Source: an uncultured bacterium
GTDB taxonomy: Bacteria > Bacillota > Clostridia > Lachnospirales > Anaerotignaceae
DNA: 15,097 nucleotides
Direction: 5' to 3'
NCBI GenBank assembly: GCA_905214825.1
Contig: CAJMNV010000035.1
Location: 1-15,097 of the forward strand
Shown piece by piece: positions 6,997-13,470 of the stretch. How positions within the stretch are numbered: position 1 is the first letter of the stretch; each line of letters opens with the position of its first letter. The notes beneath the pieces were generated by a model that saw nothing but the letters and a program-made list of their open reading frames with translations, searched no databases and was not told the origin of the DNA. A program made the position numbers and the translations under genes.

Positions 6997-7179
6997 ATGA
7001 CACAAATGGATATTGTCACAAAATTGATACCAATATTGTTGGTTGTGTGTATAATATGGTATAATATGAGAAAAATGAAACGAAATATTGACGCAATGAA
7101 ACAAGAACATTGCAATGGTTCTTGTCAAGGTTGTGTGCACAGCGGTTCTTGCAATACACAACAGAAAAAAGAAAACTGA
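6997..7179 (+). CDS. Small Cys-rich single-span membrane protein
   Basis: A 60-residue protein starting at ATG 6997, with ribosome site AGAGGTGG (6983-6990). A single membrane helix spans about residues 9-24 (LIPILLVVCIIWYN), followed by a basic stretch (MRKMKRN) and a short tail with HCNGSCQGCVHSGSC: C39, C43, C46 and C52 (CX3CX2CX5C). This layout resembles the FeoB-associated Cys-rich membrane proteins (Pfam PF12669), but no feoB lies nearby. By the positive-inside rule the Cys tail should be cytoplasmic, and it could bind a metal or an iron-sulfur cluster. It sits between the radical SAM gene (16-base gap) and the stalk-domain protein (18-base gap), in one apparent operon. Function unknown. 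Confidence 0.8.
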   Translation: MTQMDIVTKLIPILLVVCIIWYNMRKMKRNIDAMKQEHCNGSCQGCVHSGSCNTQQKKEN

Positions 7180-7197
7180 GCAATGGAGGGATTTTCT

Positions 7198-8250
7198 ATG
7201 AAAAAACAACAGATAACAGCTTTGTTTTGTGGTGTGGCTTTGATGATGGGAATCGTCCCTGCATATGCAGTACAACCAAACATTGCCATTACAGTCAATG
7301 GTGGAAATATTGTTTTTGAGGGGCAAAAACCTGTGATACAAAATGATATTACATGGATACCATTGCGTGGGGTGTTGGAAACATTGGGCGTAGATGTGGC
7401 TTGGAACAAAGATACCAAAACAATCACTTTGGTGGAAGGTGACAAAGTGGGGACGTTGACAATGGGAAGTGATGTTTTTCAAGCAGGAAACAAAGAAGTT
7501 TTGATTGATGCCCCTGTGCAAAATATGAATGGCTCTGCAATGATACCATTGCGTATTGTTTCTGAGTATTTTGGTTCAGATGTGCAGTGGAATGGCAAAA
7601 CCAGAACAGTGTCTATTACCAAACAACCACAAATAAAATATGTAACAGACAAAACATATAAACAAGAAGTGGAAAATGAAAATGGAGAAGTAGTTGTTAT
7701 GGCAACGGCTGTGTATCCTGTGTTGACACTGGAAGTACCAGATGAAAAACGAAACGAAGTAAACAAAATGATTGCGGCAAAAGCAAAAGAAGCTGTGGAT
7801 ACTTATGTTGCACAAGTACAAACAGATAAAGTAGATGAAATGGGAAATCCTATCACATATCAAATGGTTATTTCTTATGAAGATATGTATTATGGGAATG
7901 GAAAACTTTCATATTTGATGACAGCAAAAGAGTTCCACAACAATAGTGGTCGTGTGGATATGGGATTTGGTATGACATTTGATTTGACAACAGGGAAACA
8001 GATGCGATTGTCAGAATTGACAGATGTACCTGCGGGACAATCTGAACAAAAATATATGGTAAAACAGTTGCAAGATGATGTTAGAAAGCACCCAACCGCA
8101 TATATGGTGGATGCTATTACAACATTGGATAACCCGGAAACAAAATTGGGCTATTATTTGAAAGATGAAACAACATTGACTTTGTTTGCAGAAGCAGGCA
8201 GTGTCAAAGAAAGTAAAGAAGGTATTGTAAAAGTAGATATCAAAAGATAA
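7198..8250 (+). CDS. Secreted stalk-domain protein with DUF3298/RsiV-like C-terminus
   Basis: A 350-residue secreted or surface protein. The signal peptide covers residues 1-24 (basic MKKQQ, hydrophobic core, AYA cleavage site). Residues about 27-140 form a copper-amine-oxidase N-terminal-like 'stalk' domain (Pfam PF07833), shown by two repeats with the IPLR signature (TWIPLRGVLETLGVDVAW and AMIPLRIVSEYFGSDVQW). Despite the name this domain does not imply amine oxidase activity. The C-terminal half looks like DUF4163/DUF3298 (RsiV extracellular region): VYPVLTLEV, then a helical region, then MGFGMTFDLTTGKQMRLSEL. No transmembrane anchor or sigma factor is present, so regulation of a sigma factor is not supported. 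ATG 7198 follows GGAGGG. Last gene of its operon. Confidence 0.85.
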   Translation: MKKQQITALFCGVALMMGIVPAYAVQPNIAITVNGGNIVFEGQKPVIQNDITWIPLRGVLETLGVDVAWNKDTKTITLVEGDKVGTLTMGSDVFQAGNKEVLIDAPVQNMNGSAMIPLRIVSEYFGSDVQWNGKTRTVSITKQPQIKYVTDKTYKQEVENENGEVVVMATAVYPVLTLEVPDEKRNEVNKMIAAKAKEAVDTYVAQVQTDKVDEMGNPITYQMVISYEDMYYGNGKLSYLMTAKEFHNNSGRVDMGFGMTFDLTTGKQMRLSELTDVPAGQSEQKYMVKQLQDDVRKHPTAYMVDAITTLDNPETKLGYYLKDETTLTLFAEAGSVKESKEGIVKVDIKR

Positions 8251-8261
8251 CTGCTTTTTCG

Positions 8262-8295
8262 ACAGGTATGTACAAAAATACATACCTGTTTTTTT
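8262..8295 (+). terminator. Terminator after the stalk-domain protein
   Basis: Perfect 11-bp stem, ACAGGTATGTA (8262-8272) with TACATACCTGT (8279-8289), 6-base loop, followed by a run of T to 8295. Confidence 0.95.
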
Positions 8296-8359
8296 GTAGA
8301 AAAATTGCAAAAAAAATTGTTTGAATTGCATAAAAAATACAAGGGGCAATAAAAAGGTT

Positions 8360-8388
8360 TTGCAAATATCAAAAACCGGTGGTACAAT
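8360..8388 (+). promoter_or_regulatory. Promoter of the 5'-nucleotidase gene
   Basis: TTGCAA at 8360-8365 and TACAAT at 8383-8388 with a 17-base spacer. A-runs at about 20-base spacing lie upstream (8309-8316, 8332-8337, 8351-8355) and could act as an UP element or bend. The palindrome CTGCAA-C-TTGCAG (8393-8405) covers the expected transcription start and could be an operator. Confidence 0.68.
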
Positions 8389-8431
8389 CAAACTGCAACT
8401 TGCAGGATTGTATATGTTAAGGAGGGGTTTT

Positions 8432-10378
8432 ATGAAACAAGGTAGAATTTTATCGGCAGTGTTATCTACAGCCATGATATTTGGCTTGTCTGTGCCTGCA
8501 TTTGCCAATGATTTAGATGGTAAATTGGTGGTATTGCATACAAATGATATTCATGGATATTATGATACCACAGAAACATCTATTGGCATTGCAGGTGTGG
8601 TGGGTTTGAGAGAATATTATGAGGCACAAGGTGCAGATGTCATATTACTGGATGCTGGTGACTTTTCACAAGGTACCACATTGGTAAACCATGAAAAAGG
8701 TATCAAATCCGCACAATATTTGGCAGCAGCAGAGTATGACGCTGTGACATTGGGGAATCATGAATTTGACTTTGGTTTTGAAGCTGTAAAGAAAAATGCA
8801 GCATATTTGAAAGAAGCAGGTGTACCTGTGTTAGATGCAAATATACTGAAAAAAGGAACAGATACGCCTTATTTTGATGATAATATGGTGATTGAAACGG
8901 AAGGCTTAAAAGTGGGTGTTTTTGGATTGGATACGCCAGAAACACAAACAAAATCCAGTCCAAGCAGTGTCAAAGAGCTGACATTCTTAGATGAAAAAGC
9001 AATGTTTGATTGTGCACAAAAACAGGTAGAAACATTGCAAGCAGAAGGCTGTGAATATATCATCGCATTGACACATTTGGGCGTTGATGATGAAAGCAAA
9101 GGCAGACGTTCCATAGATTTGGCAGAAAACGTAAAAGGAATTGACTTGATTGTAGATGGTCATAGCCATACAGAAATGAATGGCGGTCAAATGGTAGGTG
9201 AAACCATGATTGTCAGCACAGGTTGTTACTTGAAAAATATGGGTACTGTGGTTGTGGATAAACAAACACAACAAGAAACTGCAAAATTGGTTTCTGTGGC
9301 AGACTTTGCAAAAGCATATAAGTACGATGAAACATTGAAAAAACAAGTTACAGATGATAAAGCAGAAATTGATAAATATTACAATGGTATTTTTGCAACA
9401 AGTAAAGTGGATTTGAACGGTAAAAAAGAACCTGGCGTGAGAACAGAAGAGACAAATTTGGGAGACTTTACTGCAGATGCATATTTGTATGCTGCAAAAG
9501 AATATGTAAAATCCGAAGGTTTGGATTTGCAAGTGGATATTGCATTGTCAAATGGTGGTGGTATTCGTGCAAGTATTCCAAAAGGTGAAATCAGTATGAA
9601 TACATTGTATACCGTATTCCCTTATGGCAATTCTTTGGTATTGGTAACTGTAACTGGTGAACAGCTTTTGGAAATTTTGGAAGCCTCCACATTTGCAACA
9701 CCAACAGCAATCGGTGGTTTCCCTCAAATTGCAGGAGCTTCTTATACCATCAATACCGCAGTGGAATATGTAAATGGAGAACAATATCCAAATTCTACAT
9801 ATTTTGCACCTGCAAACCCTGGTAGCCGTGTGACAATCAATGAAGTGGGCGGAAAACCTTTTGACCCGAATGCAAATTACACAGTTGCCGTGAATGCATT
9901 CCAAGCAGAAGGCGGCGATACTTATTATGCATTGACACAAGGTTCTTATATACAAGATACTGGTTTGACAGATGCAGAAGTTTTGATTTCTTATGTAAAA
10001 TCTATGAATAACGTGATTGATGAAACATATGCACAATCACAAGGTAGAATTAAAATCGTTTCTGAAACTGTAGCAAAACCAGAAACAGAAACACCAGCAG
10101 AAAAACCAGAAAAACCAGCAACACCAGAACAAAAACCAGAAGTACCAATGAAAGATGTAACAGAAGCAAAACCTGTACAAAAACCAGTAGAACAAACAGA
10201 AGTATCCCCTTCTAAATTGTATACTGTGGTTGCAGGTGACAATTTGTGGAAAATTGCCAAAAAAGAATTGGGCGATGGTACAAAATGGATAAATATTTAT
10301 GAGGATAACAAATCACAAATTGCAAATCCAAATCAAATTTCCATTGGTCAAAAATTGGTTATCAATAAAGCAGCATAA
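8432..10378 (+). CDS. Secreted 5'-nucleotidase/metallophosphoesterase with LysM wall anchor
   Basis: A 648-residue extracellular nucleotidase of the UshA/YfkN type, expected to dephosphorylate nucleotides or related phosphoesters outside the cell. Order: signal peptide 1-25 (AFA-ND); metallophosphoesterase domain about 30-290 with metal ligands in HTNDIHG (D39, H41), DAGDFSQGT (D77), GNHEFDFG (N108, H109), THLG (H215) and DGHSH (H244, H246); 5'-nucleotidase C-terminal substrate domain about 325-545 with LSNGGGIRASIPKG and VFPYGNSL; Pro/Glu/Lys linker about 550-595; LysM domain about 596-645 (YTVVAGDNLWKIAKKELGDG). LysM binds peptidoglycan, so the enzyme is probably held at the wall without sortase or SLH. 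ATG 8432 follows AAGGAGGGG. Monocistronic, with its own promoter and terminator. Exact substrate unknown. Confidence 0.93.
   Translation: MKQGRILSAVLSTAMIFGLSVPAFANDLDGKLVVLHTNDIHGYYDTTETSIGIAGVVGLREYYEAQGADVILLDAGDFSQGTTLVNHEKGIKSAQYLAAAEYDAVTLGNHEFDFGFEAVKKNAAYLKEAGVPVLDANILKKGTDTPYFDDNMVIETEGLKVGVFGLDTPETQTKSSPSSVKELTFLDEKAMFDCAQKQVETLQAEGCEYIIALTHLGVDDESKGRRSIDLAENVKGIDLIVDGHSHTEMNGGQMVGETMIVSTGCYLKNMGTVVVDKQTQQETAKLVSVADFAKAYKYDETLKKQVTDDKAEIDKYYNGIFATSKVDLNGKKEPGVRTEETNLGDFTADAYLYAAKEYVKSEGLDLQVDIALSNGGGIRASIPKGEISMNTLYTVFPYGNSLVLVTVTGEQLLEILEASTFATPTAIGGFPQIAGASYTINTAVEYVNGEQYPNSTYFAPANPGSRVTINEVGGKPFDPNANYTVAVNAFQAEGGDTYYALTQGSYIQDTGLTDAEVLISYVKSMNNVIDETYAQSQGRIKIVSETVAKPETETPAEKPEKPATPEQKPEVPMKDVTEAKPVQKPVEQTEVSPSKLYTVVAGDNLWKIAKKELGDGTKWINIYEDNKSQIANPNQISIGQKLVINKAA
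10073..10202 (+). repeat. Low-complexity Pro/Glu/Lys linker repeat in the nucleotidase gene
   Basis: Irregular repetition of ACCAGAA/AAACCAG units encodes a KPE/TPE/KPV-rich linker between the catalytic part and the LysM domain. It is a typical flexible wall-spanning spacer, prone to slippage. Confidence 0.75.
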
Positions 10379-10387
10379 TCATAAATC

Positions 10388-10424
10388 AAAAGAGAAATTC
10401 TCAAATTTTGAGAATTTCTCTTTT
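10388..10424 (+). terminator. Terminator after the 5'-nucleotidase gene
   Basis: Stem AGAGAAATTCTC (10391-10402) with GAGAATTTCTCT (10410-10421), extended by AAA/TTT, loop of 7, and T-rich DNA downstream. The outer A-run and T-run make it potentially bidirectional. Confidence 0.92.
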
Positions 10425-10476
10425 ACTTTTGGTTATATTATCCATATGACATGTTATTTTCAAATATTGTTATGAC

Positions 10477-10504
10477 TTGCAGTAATTTGAAAATATGTTA
10501 TAAT
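10477..10504 (+). promoter_or_regulatory. Promoter of the SLH/CAP-like gene
   Basis: TTGCAG at 10477-10482 and TATAAT at 10499-10504, spaced by 16 bases. The transcript would have a leader of about 65 bases, with a weak CATACA/TGTATG stem (10515-10520 and 10539-10544) before the ribosome site AAAGGAG. Confidence 0.65.
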
Positions 10505-10575
10505 AATAAAAATTCATACAAATGTAATGATTTTGTAATGTATGTTTATGATTTTGAAAAAAAGGAGTTGGTTTT

Positions 10576-12117
10576 ATGAAACGGGTAGCAGGTGTGACAG
10601 CGGCAGTTATGCTTTCCATGCAGATGGGTGTGATGGGGTATGGTGCAGTTACAGACAATGCTTCCGCTTGGGCAGTTCCCCATATACAAGAGGCATATAC
10701 GTTGGGGCTGGTGACTGATGATTTGTTGCAAGACGCAAAAGGGGCAATTACAAGACAAGAATTTTGTCATTTGTTGGTACAATTTTATGAAAAAACAACA
10801 GGAAAAACAACACAACCTGTGGCAGAAAATCCTTTTACGGATTGTGATGATAAAGACGTTCTGGCAGCATATGGATTGGGGATTGTTTCTGGTATAGAAC
10901 CAAATCTCTTTTATCCAAACAATACACTTACAAGAGAACAGATGGCAATTATGTTGGTACGCACAATGGAAGCCTGTGGTGTGGATATGTTGTCTTATGC
11001 AAAATACAATCCTTTTGCAGATACAAAAAATTTGCACGCAAATGCTATCAAAAATATCAATAAAGCATATGGAGCAGGTCTGATTGCAGGTTATGACACA
11101 CAAACATTTGCACCAAAAAAAGCGTTGTCTGTACAAGAAGCTGTGGCTACGTTTGTGGGGAGTTATCGTTTTTATGAAACAAGCAAAAAGCAAACAGAAA
11201 CAAAACCCACAGTAAAACCAGAGGATACCAAAGTGGAACCACCAAAAACAGAGCCACAAAAACAAGAGCAAACGCAAACAACACAACCACAAAAACAAGA
11301 ACAACCACAAGCAACACAAAATTATGATATTCGTTTTGGTGACAAAGCCATAACACTAGGACAAACAGCACAACAAATCAAAGCGGTATTTGGAGAGCCA
11401 ACCAGAATAGATCAAAATATGATGGGAGCAGAACGATATGTATATGCAAGCGATTGGACACAATATTTCTTTGTGACATTTGAAAAAGGTGTGGCTGTGG
11501 AATTGTTTACAACATCTGATGATGTGATGTTCCAAGGTGTAACAGGTGGTATGACATTGGAACAGTTGCCAAAAGTATATCGTATGAGTAATACAGATAA
11601 CTGTGCATTGATGGAAGACGATGTAGTAACTGTGCGGTTGCCATTGGATGATAAAAAAGTTGTGCATGGATTGCTGATACAAACAGCAGAATATGCAAAA
11701 ACAGAACATTTGGCAGAAACCATTGATAAAGGATTACGAGCGTCTTTGGAAGCAGAGGCGAAAGATTTGGTACAATCCATACGTGTCAAACAAGGACACA
11801 ACACATTGCGAACCCATGAAAAGATGGATTTGGTTACAAGAGCACACAGCGAAGATATGGCAGCAAAAGATTATTTTGATTATAACAGCGAAGATGGTGC
11901 AACACCATTCCAAAGAATGCAGGCACAAGGATTGCAATTTCACACAGCAACAGAAGTGATTGTAAAACATAGAGGGGAAATTCCACAACTTTATACAGAA
12001 TTGTTGCGTGCACCTGTAAAATATAATACAGTGCTTGATGGACATGTGGCACAAATGGGGGTTGGTATTGCCAATCGAGGAAAAACCTTGTATTTGACCA
12101 TTGATTTGTGTAATTAA
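10576..12117 (+). CDS. SLH-anchored surface protein with CAP-associated and CAP-like domains
   Basis: A 513-residue surface protein. Order: signal peptide about 1-24; three S-layer homology domains (about 27-75, 83-135, 143-195), each with the F-D/ITRQEF or LTREQM type motifs, for non-covalent binding to pyruvylated wall polymer; a Gln/Pro/Lys/Thr linker about 200-248 with two 11-residue repeats; a CAP-associated N-terminal domain from about 250 (IRFGDKAITLGQTAQQIKAVFGEPTRID, Pfam PF14504); and a YkwD/CAP domain about 403-513. The CAP domain keeps H424 (AHSEDM), but the usual GENI is TEVI (E460) and the SPGHR motif reads APVKY, so its active-like site is degenerate. ATG 10576 follows AAAGGAG. 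Monocistronic, with its own promoter and a convergent terminator. Molecular function unknown. Confidence 0.88.
   Translation: MKRVAGVTAAVMLSMQMGVMGYGAVTDNASAWAVPHIQEAYTLGLVTDDLLQDAKGAITRQEFCHLLVQFYEKTTGKTTQPVAENPFTDCDDKDVLAAYGLGIVSGIEPNLFYPNNTLTREQMAIMLVRTMEACGVDMLSYAKYNPFADTKNLHANAIKNINKAYGAGLIAGYDTQTFAPKKALSVQEAVATFVGSYRFYETSKKQTETKPTVKPEDTKVEPPKTEPQKQEQTQTTQPQKQEQPQATQNYDIRFGDKAITLGQTAQQIKAVFGEPTRIDQNMMGAERYVYASDWTQYFFVTFEKGVAVELFTTSDDVMFQGVTGGMTLEQLPKVYRMSNTDNCALMEDDVVTVRLPLDDKKVVHGLLIQTAEYAKTEHLAETIDKGLRASLEAEAKDLVQSIRVKQGHNTLRTHEKMDLVTRAHSEDMAAKDYFDYNSEDGATPFQRMQAQGLQFHTATEVIVKHRGEIPQLYTELLRAPVKYNTVLDGHVAQMGVGIANRGKTLYLTIDLCN
11254..11319 (+). repeat. Two tandem 33-base repeats in the linker of the SLH protein
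   Basis: Copies at 11254-11286 and 11287-11319 encode PQKQEQTQTTQ and PQKQEQPQATQ. In-frame tandem duplication in the linker between the SLH and CAP-associated domains. Confidence 0.85.
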
Positions 12118-12135
12118 AGATATGAAAATAAAAAA

Positions 12136-12169
12136 AGGAGAATTTTTTGAAAACGCAAAAAATTCTCCT
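12136..12169. terminator. Bidirectional terminator between convergent genes
   Basis: Perfect 14-bp stem, AGGAGAATTTTTTG (12136-12149) with CAAAAAATTCTCCT (12156-12169), 6-base loop. On the minus strand it is followed by a good T-rich tract and lies 7 bases past the methyltransferase stop. On the plus strand the tail is weaker (CTGTTATTTATTTTC). It probably serves both genes. Confidence 0.92.
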
Positions 12170-12176
12170 CTGTTAT

Positions 12177-13310
12177 TTATTTTCTTGGTGGACGTGGGCC
12201 TTCAAATTGGTAATAATCGGTTTTGATACGTCCGTTGAATAATTTTCTTTTTTTGTCTGCTTTGCGACCGAACAATGTTTCAAAATATTCCATAGAGGTA
12301 ATCAAATAGGTAGACCATGTGGTATCTGTTTGCATAATGCCGCCCAAAGCACGATACATATTTTCTACTTGTTTTAATTCGCCAATACGTTCGCCATAAG
12401 GTGGATTGGTAATCATAACACCATATTTGCCAGGTAGTGTGATTTCTTGACAAGGTTTGACAGAAAATGTGATACAGTCATCAACGCCTGCTTTTTCAGC
12501 ATTGGCTTTTGCCAGTTCGATTGCGGCAGGGTCGATGTCACTACCGTATAATTCCGGCATGGCGTCATAATTGATTGCTGCATATGCTTCTTTACGGGCT
12601 TTTTTCCAAACATCAGTGCCAATGCGGTCCCATTCTTCGGAGGCAAATTTACGATGGATACCAGGAGCGATATTGCGTGCAATCATAGCGGCTTCTATGG
12701 GAATGGTACCAGAACCGCAAAAAGGGTCTAACAAAATACGATCTTTGCGCCAATAGCTTAATTGTATCATAGCAGCGGCTAATGTTTCTTTTAATGGTGC
12801 ATCTAGGGCGTTGGCACGATACCCTCTCATGTGCAGACCAGAACCGCTTGTATCAATGGCAAGTGTGACAACATCTTTTAATATGCCAACTTGTATGGTG
12901 TAAGAAGCACCTGTTTCGTCAAACCAATCGGTTGTATATTTTTGTTTCAGTTTTTCCACAACTGCTTTTTTGACAATCGCTTGACAGTCAGAAACACTGA
13001 ATAATGTGGATTTTACAGATTTACCAACAACCGTGAATTTGCCGTCTTCGGGTATCCAATCTCCCCAAGGCAATGCCTTTGTTTGATCAAACAATTCTGT
13101 AAATGTGACAGCACGAAAACTGCCCATTTTTACCCAAACACGTCCTGCACAACGAAGCCATAGATTGGCTTTTGGAATATCAGCTTCTGTGCCGGTAAAT
13201 TCAACTTTACCATCTGATGTTTTGATATTTTGAAAGCCAAGTGCTTGACATTCTCTTTTCACAACAGCTTCTAAGCCAAATGTTGTGGTTGCAATGAAAT
13301 CAATAGACAT
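12177..13310 (-). CDS. THUMP-domain class I SAM-dependent RNA methyltransferase (YpsC/RlmL type)
   Basis: Predicted 23S rRNA guanine-N2 methyltransferase related to B. subtilis YpsC and the N-terminal half of E. coli RlmL (m2G2445). 377 residues. An N-terminal ferredoxin-like/THUMP RNA-binding region (about 1-155) precedes a Rossmann methyltransferase domain with the SAM-binding DPFCGSGTIPIEAAMIA (from D195), the acidic YGSDIDPAAIELAKANA, and the catalytic NPPYGER (N302-P304). ATG 13310 is chosen because GGAG lies 8 bases upstream and the protein then begins MSIDFIATTTFGLEA, as in relatives; the open frame extends upstream to 13361 without such a site. The only minus-strand gene, divergent from tgt and convergent with the SLH gene. 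Leucine codon use differs from the + strand genes. Confidence 0.92.
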   Translation of the reverse strand: MSIDFIATTTFGLEAVVKRECQALGFQNIKTSDGKVEFTGTEADIPKANLWLRCAGRVWVKMGSFRAVTFTELFDQTKALPWGDWIPEDGKFTVVGKSVKSTLFSVSDCQAIVKKAVVEKLKQKYTTDWFDETGASYTIQVGILKDVVTLAIDTSGSGLHMRGYRANALDAPLKETLAAAMIQLSYWRKDRILLDPFCGSGTIPIEAAMIARNIAPGIHRKFASEEWDRIGTDVWKKARKEAYAAINYDAMPELYGSDIDPAAIELAKANAEKAGVDDCITFSVKPCQEITLPGKYGVMITNPPYGERIGELKQVENMYRALGGIMQTDTTWSTYLITSMEYFETLFGRKADKKRKLFNGRIKTDYYQFEGPRPPRK

Positions 13311-13338
13311 AAGATATTCTCCGTTCTTTTTTGCAATA

Positions 13339-13368
13339 ATGATACGGCACAAAAAAGCCATGTGTCAA
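13339..13368 (-). promoter_or_regulatory. Promoter of the RNA methyltransferase gene
   Basis: On the minus strand, TTGACA (13368-13363) and TATCAT (13344-13339) with an 18-base spacer. The leader before the start codon would be only about 20 bases. Inverted copies of TCCGTTCT/AGAACGGA (13320-13327 and 13373-13380) flank it. Confidence 0.68.
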
Positions 13369-13406
13369 GAGGAGAACGGACAAAAACCAAGAATTTTATA
13401 AAAACC

Positions 13407-13435
13407 TTGAATTTGAAATAAAAAACAGATATGAT
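13407..13435 (+). promoter_or_regulatory. Promoter of tgt
   Basis: TTGAAT at 13407-13412 and TATGAT at 13430-13435, 17 bases apart. It is back to back with the methyltransferase promoter; the two -35 boxes are about 38 bases apart. Confidence 0.63.
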
Positions 13436-13470
13436 AATAACCATAAAAAAGTAAAGAAATGAGGAAAGTT

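Noticed and set aside
5829..7179. RiPP biosynthesis pair (radical SAM maturase plus Cys-rich precursor peptide)
   Set aside because: The radical SAM protein has no visible SPASM domain or RiPP recognition element, and the small protein carries a membrane helix instead of a leader/core layout. Kept only as an open hypothesis under the operon finding.
7198..8250. Copper amine oxidase
   Set aside because: Only the N-terminal stalk-like domain is present. The catalytic domain and its cofactor Tyr motif are absent, and the length is far too short.
10546..11319. Long minus-strand open frame opposite the SLH gene
   Set aside because: Antisense shadow of the SLH and linker region; its product is an implausible run of Cys, Phe, Leu and His residues with no ribosome site.
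13318..13361. Extended N-terminus of the RNA methyltransferase starting at 13361
   Set aside because: The predicted -10 element (13339-13344) lies within this extension, and a proper GGAG site precedes ATG 13310, where relatives start.
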